Positions 32,620-40,183 of a stretch of 55,474 nucleotides of DNA are shown here, one piece after another. The stretch comes from Microbacterium sp. (lineage in GTDB: Bacteria > Actinomycetota > Actinomycetes > Actinomycetales > Microbacteriaceae), in the NCBI GenBank assembly GCA_002703245.1, contig NZTV01000090.1, positions 1 through 55,474 on the forward strand. Reading direction: 5' to 3'. Each line of letters opens with the position of its first letter. Positions within the stretch are counted from its first letter, which is position 1. The notes below the pieces were generated by a model, which saw only the letters and a program-made list of their open reading frames with translations, was not told the DNA's origin and made no database searches. The position numbers were made by a program, and so were the translations under genes.

Positions 32620-33699
32620 ATGGACCTCTACACCCCGGCGACCTTCGGTGCCCTGTCCCTGTCGAACCGCGTCGTGATGGCGCCGCTCACACGCCTGCGC
32701 GCCGACCCCGACGGTGTGCCGAACGACCTCATGGTCGAGTACTACCGGCAGCGCGCGGGCCAGGGACTCATCATCACCGAGGGTGTGTGGCCCGTCGCGG
32801 AGGGCCGCTCGTACCCGGGCCAGCCGGGCATCGAGACCCCCGCGCAGGTCGAGGGATGGCGCCGCATCGCCGACGCCGTGCACGCCGAGGGCGGCACGAT
32901 CGTCATGCAGCTCATGCACGGCGGCCGGGTCTCGCACCCCGAGATCAACGGCGCCGGACGCACCGTCGCGCCCAGCGCCGTCGCCGCACCGGGGCAGACC
33001 CACACCGCCACAGGCAAGGTCGACCTTCCGGTGCCGCACGCGCTGACCACCGACGAGGTCACTGAAGCGACCGCGCAGTTCACCGCCGCCGCCCGCAACG
33101 CGATCGCCGCCGGCCTGGACGGCGTCGAGGTGCACGGCGCGAACGGCTACCTCGTCCACGAGTTCCTCTCGCCCGTGTCCAACCTCCGTGAGGACCGCTA
33201 CGGCGGCACCCCGGAGAATCGGGCCCGGTTCGCGATCGAGACCACCGGCGCCGTCGCCGAGGCGGTCGGTGCCGATCGCACCGGCATCCGGCTCTCGCCC
33301 CAGCACGGCATCCAGGGCGTGCTCGAAAACGACCCCACCGACGTCCACGCGACCTACACCGCGCTCGCCGAGGGCCTCGCACCGCTCGGGCTCGCGTTCA
33401 TCGACGTACTCCACGCCGAGCCGGTCGGCGACCTCGTGCAGCACATCCGCCGGACCGCCGGTGCGCCCGCGATCCTCAACTCCGGGTTCGCCGCCCCGAC
33501 CGAGCGCGACGAGGCCGAAGCTCTCGTGGCCGGCGGGTGGGCCGACGCGGTCGCCGTGGGACGACCGGTCATCGCCAACCCGGACCTCGTCCAGCGCTGG
33601 CGGGACCGCACCGAACTGAACGCACCGCGCCCCGAGTTGTTCTACGGCCGCGGCGCCGACGGCTACACGGACTACCCGGTGCTGGTCCCCGTCGCCTGA
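32620..33699 (+). CDS. Old Yellow Enzyme family NADH:flavin oxidoreductase (NemA-like)
   Basis: 359 aa TIM-barrel flavoenzyme. N-terminal FTPATFGALSLSNRVVMAPLTRLRA-like start binds FMN; MQLMHGGRVSHPE is the FMN-contact strand; DGVEVHGANGYLVHEFLSPVSN holds the substrate His-x-x-Asn pair and DRYGG signature; C-terminal GGWADAVAVGRPVIANPDL binds the FMN phosphate. It reduces activated alkenes, nitrate esters or nitroaromatics with NAD(P)H. GGGGAGG at 32598 is the likely ribosome-binding site, at a longish distance. Physiological substrate unknown. Confidence 0.93.
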   Translation: MDLYTPATFGALSLSNRVVMAPLTRLRADPDGVPNDLMVEYYRQRAGQGLIITEGVWPVAEGRSYPGQPGIETPAQVEGWRRIADAVHAEGGTIVMQLMHGGRVSHPEINGAGRTVAPSAVAAPGQTHTATGKVDLPVPHALTTDEVTEATAQFTAAARNAIAAGLDGVEVHGANGYLVHEFLSPVSNLREDRYGGTPENRARFAIETTGAVAEAVGADRTGIRLSPQHGIQGVLENDPTDVHATYTALAEGLAPLGLAFIDVLHAEPVGDLVQHIRRTAGAPAILNSGFAAPTERDEAEALVAGGWADAVAVGRPVIANPDLVQRWRDRTELNAPRPELFYGRGADGYTDYPVLVPVA

Positions 33700-33704
33700 C
33701 CGGC

Positions 33705-33809
33705 TCAGTCGTCGCGGCGTCTGATCCAGACCACGACCCATGTGATGAGCGTGCCGAGCAGGATCACGGCGGAGCTGGCCAACAGCAGCGTCTGTTCGAC
33801 CTCGTTCAT
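33705..33809 (-). CDS. 34-aa single-helix membrane peptide
   Basis: ATG at 33809, stop at 33705. The sequence begins MNEVEQTLLLASSAVILLG and continues through a single hydrophobic helix (about residues 7-28) to a basic C-terminus with three arginines (IRRRDD), so it should sit in the membrane with the C-terminus in the cytoplasm. Its ATG overlaps the stop of the upstream YdeI-like gene by 4 nt (ATGA), which is the usual sign of translational coupling and supports it as a real gene. It is too short for standard gene finders. No function known. Confidence 0.6.
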   Translation of the reverse strand: MNEVEQTLLLASSAVILLGTLITWVVVWIRRRDD

Positions 33810-34381
33810 GAGGGGCGCCTGCCTTCCCGGGCGTCGTCGACGATCGTCGTGATGCGGGTCTCGCGCGTCGCCGGGCGCCGCGCCAGATCGACCTGGGCGA
33901 TCCCGAATTTGCGTGCGGACGGCGGGAACGCGTCCCACGCCGCACGGGCGACGGGTTCCGCATCGAGCGCGGCGGCCAGGTCGTCGGGCTCGCGCAGCGC
34001 CTCGGCGTTGTCCAACACAGACCACGACCCGTTCTCCCGGGCCGCCGCGATCGCGCGCCGCCCCGCGTCGGTCATCTCCCCGGTGGCCTCGAGGTCGATC
34101 ACGCGGGCCTTGTTGGTCGCGGCCCACCCGCTGCGCGGTCGGCGGGGGGAGAACCAGAGGCCGCCCTCGCGGTCGTCGAAGGACCGCATCGGTCCGTCGA
34201 TCCATCCGAAGCACAGCGCCTGCCGGATGGCGTCCTCGTAGGGGACGACCACGAGATCGGACCCGGGTCGGGCACGCACCAGCCACGCCCCCGTCGAGGT
34301 GGCGTGGTTCGCGAGCAGCCAGGCGCGCCAGCCGGCCGCATCCGCGACCCGGACGCGTTCACCGTCGTCGAGTGCACCCAT
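33806..34381 (-). CDS. YdeI/OmpD-associated family protein
   Basis: 191 aa from ATG at 34381, chosen because TAGGGT (34394 to 34389 on the minus strand) lies 7 nt upstream; a GTG at 34390 overlaps the box. Typical family features: GWRAWLLANHATSTGAWLV at the N-terminus, YEDAIRQALCFGWIDG in the middle (E-x-x-x-x-x-L-C-F-G-W-I-D), FSPRRPRSGWAATNK, and a C-terminal helical SARKFGIAQVDLARRPATRETRI. The family is widespread, cytoplasmic and uncharacterised; DUF1801/YdeI members are linked to stress resistance. Coupled with the downstream 34-aa peptide. Confidence 0.88.
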   Translation of the reverse strand: MGALDDGERVRVADAAGWRAWLLANHATSTGAWLVRARPGSDLVVVPYEDAIRQALCFGWIDGPMRSFDDREGGLWFSPRRPRSGWAATNKARVIDLEATGEMTDAGRRAIAAARENGSWSVLDNAEALREPDDLAAALDAEPVARAAWDAFPPSARKFGIAQVDLARRPATRETRITTIVDDAREGRRPS

Positions 34382-34431
34382 ACCGGTCACCCTACGGGCA
34401 GGCGGGCGGTCGGGGCTCGCGCGGATCGGGC

Positions 34432-35256
34432 TCAGAGCCCGTGGGAGACCTCGCCCTCGGGCATCTCCGCCTCCACGGGGCCGTCGGCGAGCAGGTCGGC
34501 GACGGAGTCGAGGATCTCATCGGGGCGGAACGGGTACCGCTCGATCTCGGTGTCGTCGGAGATCCCGGTGCGCACCAGGACCGTGTGCAGGCCCGCTTCG
34601 ATGCCGGCGACGATGTCGGTGTCCATCCGGTCACCGATCATGCCGGTGTTCTCGGAGTGCGCGCCGATGCGGTTCAGCGCCGAACGGAACATCATCGGGT
34701 TGGGCTTTCCGACGACATAGGGCGCCTTGTCGGTGGCCTTCGAGATGAGGGCGGAGATCGCCCCGGTCGCCGGCAGCACCCCTTCGGTCGACGGGCCGGT
34801 CGCGTCGGGGTTGGTGGCGATGAAGCGGGCACCGTCACGGATGAAGCGGATCGCCTTGGTGATCGCCTCGAACGAGTAGTTGCGCGTCTCCCCGATGACG
34901 ACATAGTCGGGGGCGGTCTCGGTCATGATGAACCCGGCCTCGTGCAGCGCGGTGGTCAGCCCCGCCTCCCCGATGACGAAGGCGCTGCCGCCGGGCTTCT
35001 GTTGGCGCAGGAAGTCCGCCGTAGCCAGCGCCGATGTCCAGATCGACTGCTCGGGGACGACGAGTCCGGAGGCCCGCAGGCGCGCACTGAGGTCGCGCGG
35101 GGTGAAGATCGAGTTGTTCGTCAGCACGAGGAACGGCACACCCAGGTCGCGCCATTGTTGCAGCAACTCGGATGCCCCGGGGACGGGGGTGTTCTCATGG
35201 ACGAGCACGCCGTCCATGTCGGTGAGCCAGCATTCGACCTCGTCACGGGTACGCAT
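34432..35256 (-). CDS. HAD-IIA hydrolase (NagD/p-nitrophenylphosphatase type)
   Basis: 274 aa from ATG at 35256, with TAGGCT (35268 to 35263 on the minus strand) 6 nt upstream. Motif I LTDMDGVLVHENTPVPGA (DxD), motif II LTNNS, an inserted C2-type cap with VGKPNPMMF (Lys of motif III), and motif IV IGDRMDTDIVAGIEAG (GDxxxTD). These are the features of HAD-superfamily IIA phosphatases such as NagD, which dephosphorylate UMP/GMP or small sugar phosphates. Substrate is not predictable. No operon partner; the next gene on the right is divergent. Confidence 0.93.
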   Translation of the reverse strand: MRTRDEVECWLTDMDGVLVHENTPVPGASELLQQWRDLGVPFLVLTNNSIFTPRDLSARLRASGLVVPEQSIWTSALATADFLRQQKPGGSAFVIGEAGLTTALHEAGFIMTETAPDYVVIGETRNYSFEAITKAIRFIRDGARFIATNPDATGPSTEGVLPATGAISALISKATDKAPYVVGKPNPMMFRSALNRIGAHSENTGMIGDRMDTDIVAGIEAGLHTVLVRTGISDDTEIERYPFRPDEILDSVADLLADGPVEAEMPEGEVSHGL

Positions 35257-35361
35257 GGGCACAGCCTATTCCGCGCAACCGGGACCGTCCTACGCGTCGG
35301 CGGTCGCGACGCGCCCGCGTGCCCCATTCCGCTCCAGGCATGTGCGGCATAGGGTCGATGT

Positions 35362-36324
35362 GTGAGTGGACCCGAGTGGCATCTCCCCGACCTCACCGGC
35401 CGGACCTACCTCGTCACGGGCTCGAACGCGGGGCTCGGGTACTTCTCGTGCGAACACCTCGTGCGCGCCGGAGCCGACGTGATCATGTCGGCCCGCAACC
35501 CGGCGCGGCTCGCGGCCGCCCGTGCGGCACTGTTCCGCCGCGTACCGGAGGCCGCCGACCGGGATGCGGTCGAGTCGCTCATGCTCGACACGAGCAACTC
35601 GGGGTCGCTGCGTGCCGCCGCCGCGACGCTGCGCAGTCGTGGCGCGCTCGACGGGGTGCTGCTGAATGCCGGAATCGTCCACGCCCCCAAGCAGCGCACC
35701 CTGACGCGCGACGGCAACGAGCTCGTGTTCGCCACCAACGTGCTCGGCCACTTCGCTCTCGCCGGCGAGCTGTTGCCGGCGCTCGCCGCCGCAGGGGGGC
35801 GGATGGTGTGGGTCGGCAGCATGTCGACGTTGATGTGGAAGTACGACCTCGTCGACCCCCAGCTGTCCGAGGGTTACACCCCGTGGCGGGCGTACGTCCA
35901 GTCGAAGATCGCCACCAGCTCGCTCGGTTTCGAGGCCGACCGTCGCCTGCGCGACGCCGGGGTCGCCGTCGCCAGCATCGTCGCGCACCCGGGGTACTCG
36001 ACCAGCGGCCGCACCGCGGGCATCCGAGGAGTGAACAGCCCGTCGCGGATGACCCGGTTCGCCGACAACATCCAGGCCCCCATCACGCAATCGAAGGAGT
36101 TCGGTGCGCAGCCGCTGGTCCACGCGCTCGCGGCGCCGGATGTCGACGGGGGCGAGTACTGGGGGCCGCGCGGGGTGCTGCGCGGGGAACCGCGGCGTGG
36201 CTCCGCGTCGCGCGTGACGCAGAACCGCGAGGTCGCCGCGCGCATCTGGGACGCGTGTGAGCACGCCACGGGTGTCGCGTGGCCGTTCGCGAAGGCGGCG
36301 CGGACCAAGCGCCTCCGACGCTGA
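35362..36324 (+). CDS. Short-chain dehydrogenase/reductase
   Basis: 320 aa. Rossmann motif YLVTGSNAGLGYFSCEHL (TGxxxGxG) followed by SARNPARL, which suggests NADP(H) preference; NAGIVHAP structural motif; catalytic Ser in WVGSMSTLMWK and Tyr-x-x-x-Lys in RAYVQSKIAT. The length and C-terminal extension resemble the retinol dehydrogenase/WWOX-like SDR branch common in actinobacteria. GTG start at 35362 follows TAGGGT (35350-35355) by 6 nt. Substrate unknown; stand-alone. Confidence 0.92.
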   Translation: MSGPEWHLPDLTGRTYLVTGSNAGLGYFSCEHLVRAGADVIMSARNPARLAAARAALFRRVPEAADRDAVESLMLDTSNSGSLRAAAATLRSRGALDGVLLNAGIVHAPKQRTLTRDGNELVFATNVLGHFALAGELLPALAAAGGRMVWVGSMSTLMWKYDLVDPQLSEGYTPWRAYVQSKIATSSLGFEADRRLRDAGVAVASIVAHPGYSTSGRTAGIRGVNSPSRMTRFADNIQAPITQSKEFGAQPLVHALAAPDVDGGEYWGPRGVLRGEPRRGSASRVTQNREVAARIWDACEHATGVAWPFAKAARTKRLRR

Positions 36325-36355
36325 ACGCCCCGTGGCGGAGGGCTTCGTTTCCGGG

Positions 36356-36799
36356 TCAGAGGTCTCCGACCTGCGGGCCTGAGTCGGCCTGCGCGGGCAG
36401 GTCCCGCTGAAGCGACCACATGTTCCCACGCGTGCCAACGTGATGCTCGAGGTGCGACAACGCCGCTTGTGCGATCGGCAGTCCGCGACCCGCCTCGGCG
36501 TCGGCGGCCGGCATCGGGCGCGTTTCGAGGTCGATCTGAAGGGGATCGGCGTCGTCGCCCAGTCGTGCCACGAGGGAGCCCGAACGGATGCCGACCTCGA
36601 CCTCGACCGTGATCGGATGATCAGCGCGAGCGTGCTCGATGATGTTCGTGGCCACCTCGGCGACCGCCAGACGGAAGAGCATCGCGTCCTCGTCGGGAAG
36701 ATCGGAGCGCGCGAACAGCGTATCCAGAAGGCCGTGCACGTGGTCGAGCACCGCAGGGCCCGCGAGAGCTCGGGCGGTGAGCCTGCTGTCGATCTGCAT
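36356..36799 (-). CDS. Anti-sigma-factor-type ATP-binding protein (RsbW/SpoIIAB-like)
   Basis: 147 aa from ATG at 36799 with GGGAGGA 4 nt upstream. A HATPase_c_2 domain: N-box FRLAVAEVATNIIEHARADHP (E-x-x-x-N), the glycine-rich RLGDDADPLQIDL (D-D in place of the usual D-N-G), and GRGLPIAQAALSHLEHH (G-x-G-L-P-I). Such proteins are serine kinases that bind sigma factors or STAS antagonists. No cognate sigma factor or STAS gene is adjacent; the upstream DUF2332 gene is 89 nt away. So partner-swapping function is inferred from family alone. Confidence 0.88.
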   Translation of the reverse strand: MQIDSRLTARALAGPAVLDHVHGLLDTLFARSDLPDEDAMLFRLAVAEVATNIIEHARADHPITVEVEVGIRSGSLVARLGDDADPLQIDLETRPMPAADAEAGRGLPIAQAALSHLEHHVGTRGNMWSLQRDLPAQADSGPQVGDL

Positions 36800-36888
36800 G
36801 AGTCCTCCCGGTCGCACGGCGTTTCTGCGCGGTGGCACTCAGCGTGCCAGGTGCGGCGCCGGCCAGGGCGCGTCGGGCGAAAGAGGCC

Positions 36889-37923
36889 TCAGTGGGCGAA
36901 CGGTGCTGTTTCGTAGACCGCACCGTGCTGGCCGGCGAGAGCGGTCGGGGCGCCGTCAACCGACTGTACAAAGCGGTGGGAGAGGTCCGTACCGGGAGGA
37001 ACCTGCGCGTCAACGTCGGGATGGGTGCCGATCGATTCGTTCGACACCCACCGCACACGGCGCCCGAGGCGCTCGCCGAGCGACAGTGCGAGATCGCGGA
37101 AGGCGGCGCGTGCGTCGGCGTCGAGATACAGCAGCACGGCGCTGTGGAAGAGCACGAGGGTCGCATCCTCCGGCGCGGACGCCGCCATGGGGACGGTCGC
37201 GTCGAGCAGGTCGCCGCGGACGATGCGTGGCGGATCGAGTGCGGCGAGCGAAGCGGCACCGGTCAACCGTGCGACGCGAGCGGCATGGTCCGGTCCCGGC
37301 CAGATGAGAGTCGTCAGCCAGGCCACCGCGTCCGGATCGGCGACGTCGAGGGGCGAGAGGTCGATTCCCGCGCGCCACGTCACCCGCGGCATGCGCGCCG
37401 GCACGACGGTCGGATCATCCACCCGACACTCCAGGACGACGTCGGAGGGTCCGTCCGCGGGGTGCAGCTCGTGGGTCCCGACAGGGGAGCTGTAGCGGTA
37501 TGAGTAGCGATCCGGCAGGAGGCACAGACCCGCCGCCGCTCCCACCTCGAGAAGCGCGACGGGCTCGTCGATCCGCGACAGCTCTGGCAGGAGGCTCGCG
37601 CAGCGGGCCGGCTCGTTCGTCTGCGTGGCGCGGGCCGATGCGGTCGTGACGACCGCATCCCAGTTGTCGGCGAGCCACTGCCGCCACCGGGGGTACGGGG
37701 CTTCCGGCGCCCCGACCCACCGGGCGGCGGCGAACAGGAGGTTCGCCTGATGCAGGCGCGGGGGAAGTGCCCGAATCCGTTCGAGGAGCTCGGGGTCGGC
37801 CGCGATGCCGGCGGCCCAGTCCGCATAGAGCGGTGAGGTGCCGCGCGCCCACCGCCCGGCGAAGTCGGCGTAGGCGGCCGCGAGCCGATCGGCGTTGTCG
37901 AGCGTCGGTCGAGGCGGGGCCAT
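36889..37923 (-). CDS. DUF2332 family protein
   Basis: 344 aa from ATG at 37923, with TAGGGT (37935 to 37930 on the minus strand) 6 nt upstream. Family features: AAAYADFAGRWARGTSPLYADWAAGIAADPELL at the N-terminus, PPRLHQANLLFAAARWVG, then LLEVGAAAGLCLLPDRYSYRY and a C-terminal half with VLFHSAVLLYLD and RVRWVSNESIG. The E-V-G-A-A-A-G-L pattern resembles a SAM-binding motif I, so a methyltransferase-like fold is possible. The family is common in actinobacteria and has no assigned role. Cytoplasmic. Confidence 0.9.
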   Translation of the reverse strand: MAPPRPTLDNADRLAAAYADFAGRWARGTSPLYADWAAGIAADPELLERIRALPPRLHQANLLFAAARWVGAPEAPYPRWRQWLADNWDAVVTTASARATQTNEPARCASLLPELSRIDEPVALLEVGAAAGLCLLPDRYSYRYSSPVGTHELHPADGPSDVVLECRVDDPTVVPARMPRVTWRAGIDLSPLDVADPDAVAWLTTLIWPGPDHAARVARLTGAASLAALDPPRIVRGDLLDATVPMAASAPEDATLVLFHSAVLLYLDADARAAFRDLALSLGERLGRRVRWVSNESIGTHPDVDAQVPPGTDLSHRFVQSVDGAPTALAGQHGAVYETAPFAH

Positions 37924-37977
37924 GGCGGCACCCTACGCCCGCGGCGGTCCGCCGTGCACGGGGGAGGTGTCGGGCTC

Positions 37978-38065
37978 GCGCACCAATTCAGGCTGCACGA
38001 GGCCCTTCGCCGCGAGTCCGGCCCGGGAAAGGTCTCCCCAGACCTCCCAGCCTGAGTTGGTGCAC
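37978..38065. repeat. 88-bp inverted-repeat element, copy C
   Basis: Left end GCGCACCAATTCAGGCT (37978-37994) and right end AGCCTGAGTTGGTGCAC (38049-38065): the two arms differ at two of 17 positions. The core contains AGGTCT-CCCC-AGACCT (38030-38045). Same termini as the copies at 23902 and 24066. Here it lies between two divergent genes, its right end 11 nt before the -10 box of the TrmH gene, so it is not simply a terminator. Confidence 0.85.
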
Positions 38066-38088
38066 GCCGGCCGGGCTACCCTTGCGGA

Positions 38089-38748
38089 GTGGACGAGCCG
38101 AGTGACGTTAGCGGGGCGACCCGCGCCGACGAGCCGCACGTGACGCACGGCGTCGGACCCTGGCCCGGCGGCCCGGACGTGTGGCCGGATGATCCGCGCT
38201 ACGACCGCGAACTCCTCGCCCACGGCGACCGCCGCAACGTCGTCGATGCGTACCGGTACTGGACGATGGAGGCGATCATCGACGACCTCGACGCGCGTCG
38301 CCACGCATTCCACGTCGCGATCGAGAACTGGCAGCACGACTTCAACATCGGTTCGATCGTCCGCACCGCCAACGCGTTCCTGGCCGCCGAGGTGCACATC
38401 ATCGGACGGCGCCGCTGGAATCGTCGCGGCGCGATGGTCACCGATCGGTATCAGCACGTGCGTCACCACGAGGACATCGCCTCGTTCGCCGCGTGGGCGG
38501 CCGAGGCCGGTCTGCCGATCATCGCGGTGGACAACGTGGACGGGTCGCAGCCGGTCGACCGTGCCGACCTGCCGCGTGCGTGCGTGCTGTTGTTCGGGCA
38601 GGAGGGCCCGGGGCTGTCTGCGGAGGCGCTCGCCGCCGCATCCGGTGCGGTGGAGATCACGCAGTACGGTTCGACCCGCTCGATGAACGCCGGCGCCGCG
38701 GCCGCCGTGGTGATGTACGAGTGGTGCCGCCGCCACGCCGACACCTGA
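38089..38748 (+). CDS. SPOUT RNA methyltransferase (TrmH/SpoU family)
   Basis: 219 aa. The SPOUT knot motifs are clear: motif 1 HDFNIGSIVRTANAFLAAEV, motif 2 VLLFGQEGPGLSAEAL, motif 3 TQYGSTRSMNAGAAAAVVMYEW. It 2'-O-methylates a ribose in tRNA or rRNA with SAM, working as a dimer. The N-terminal 50 residues are an acidic/polar extension of unknown role; no L30e-like RNA-binding domain. GTG start at 38089 sits 6 nt after TACCCT (38077-38082). Closest in type to TrmH-like proteins of actinobacteria; target nucleotide not predictable. Confidence 0.93.
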   Translation: MDEPSDVSGATRADEPHVTHGVGPWPGGPDVWPDDPRYDRELLAHGDRRNVVDAYRYWTMEAIIDDLDARRHAFHVAIENWQHDFNIGSIVRTANAFLAAEVHIIGRRRWNRRGAMVTDRYQHVRHHEDIASFAAWAAEAGLPIIAVDNVDGSQPVDRADLPRACVLLFGQEGPGLSAEALAAASGAVEITQYGSTRSMNAGAAAAVVMYEWCRRHADT

Positions 38749-38781
38749 CCCGCCCGCCGGTGGGCGGTGTCGCGGCGTAGG

Positions 38782-40107
38782 TCAGGCGCCGGTGGTCATC
38801 CAGTCGTGACCGCGCACGCGCCAGCCCAGCGTCGCCATGCGCGCGAGCAAGAAGACGCCGAAGAAGGCGACGGCCAGCCACGTCAGTCCGGCGGCGCCCG
38901 AGAGGGGCAGCATGCTCAGCACCACCAGTAGCGGCAGGTACGGGATGAGGTTCAGCCCTCCGGCGATGGCGAGGTAGCGGGCATCCCCGGCGCCCATCAG
39001 TACCCCGTCGAGCACGAAGACCGCGCCGGCCACCGGTTGGGCCACGGCGAGGACGATCAGTGCCGGTTGCACCAGTGCGGCCAGCTCCGCGTCGCCGGTG
39101 AAGACGAGTCCGATGACCCCGGACAGTGCGCCGATGACCAGACCCACGAGCACGCCGAACGCGACGCCCCACGCGAGGGTGCGTTGCAGGACCCGCCGCA
39201 CGGTGCGTTCGTCTCCGGCCCCCAGGCCTTTGCCGATCAGGGCCTGAGCCGCGATCGCCAGCGCGTCGAGGGCGAAGGCGGCGGTGGAAAAGATCGTGAA
39301 CGCGACCTGCCATCCCGCCAACTCCTCGGTGCCCAGAGTGGTCGCGACCCCGACGGTGGCCAGGAGGGCCGCCCGCAGCGCGACCGTCCGCAGGAACAAC
39401 CAGCCGCCCGATCGTGCGCTGCTGGAGACGCCGTCCCGCTGGGGACGGAGCGCTGCGCCGTGTCGGCGCGCATGTCGCCCGATCACGACCACGTACGCGG
39501 CGACCATCGCCCACTGTGCCAGCACCGTGCCCACCGCCGATCCCGCGATCCCCCAGCCCAGTCCGTAGATGAAGAAGGCGTTCAGCAGGGCGTTGCCGCC
39601 GAACCCGAGTCCGGCGATCCACAGTGGCGTGACGGTGTCTTGCAGTCCTCGCAGCAACCCTGTCGCGGCGAACACGATGAGCATCGCGGGAAGGCCCCAC
39701 ATCGAGATGCCCAGATAGGTCTCCGCCTCGACCGTCACCGCCTCGGTCGCCCCGAACAGTCCCACCATGAACGGCGTCGTGAGGTAGCCGACCAGTGCCA
39801 GAAGCGCTCCGAGCCCGAGGGCGAGCCACATTCCGTCGATCCCCGCCGAGACGGCGCGGGAGGAGTCTCCGGCGCCGAACCGCCGCGCGACCGCGGGTGT
39901 GGTCGAGTAGGCCAGGAACACCATCAGTCCGACGATCGTCTGCAGGATCGCCGCGGCGATCCCCAGGCCCGCCAGCGGCGTCGTACCCAGGTGCCCGACC
40001 AGCGCGGAGTCGACGATGAGGAAGAGCGGCTCGGCCACGAGCGCACCGAGCGCGGGGACCGCGAGGCGCAGGATGTCCCGGTTCAGGGTGTCTCGAGCGG
40101 TCGCCAC
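38782..40107 (-). CDS. MATE family efflux transporter (DinF-like)
   Basis: 441 aa with 12 membrane helices in two six-helix halves. N-terminal ILRLAVPALGALVAEPLFLIVDSALVGHLGTTPLAGLG is the typical DinF/NorM start (key P in helix 1 and VD-x-A-x-V-G-H-x-G). It exports cationic drugs or other compounds using Na+ or H+. GTG at 40107 with TAGGCT (40119 to 40114 on the minus strand) 6 nt upstream; leaderless. Convergent with the TrmH gene; a small stem CCGCCC/GGGCGG at 38750-38767 lies between. Substrate unknown. Confidence 0.93.
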   Translation of the reverse strand: MATARDTLNRDILRLAVPALGALVAEPLFLIVDSALVGHLGTTPLAGLGIAAAILQTIVGLMVFLAYSTTPAVARRFGAGDSSRAVSAGIDGMWLALGLGALLALVGYLTTPFMVGLFGATEAVTVEAETYLGISMWGLPAMLIVFAATGLLRGLQDTVTPLWIAGLGFGGNALLNAFFIYGLGWGIAGSAVGTVLAQWAMVAAYVVVIGRHARRHGAALRPQRDGVSSSARSGGWLFLRTVALRAALLATVGVATTLGTEELAGWQVAFTIFSTAAFALDALAIAAQALIGKGLGAGDERTVRRVLQRTLAWGVAFGVLVGLVIGALSGVIGLVFTGDAELAALVQPALIVLAVAQPVAGAVFVLDGVLMGAGDARYLAIAGGLNLIPYLPLLVVLSMLPLSGAAGLTWLAVAFFGVFLLARMATLGWRVRGHDWMTTGA

Positions 40108-40183
40108 CCTCCGAGCCTAGAGTCGCCTATGGACAACGGTCGGATCTGGCCACGGACCCGCACTCGGTGCTTATCCTGGACGC

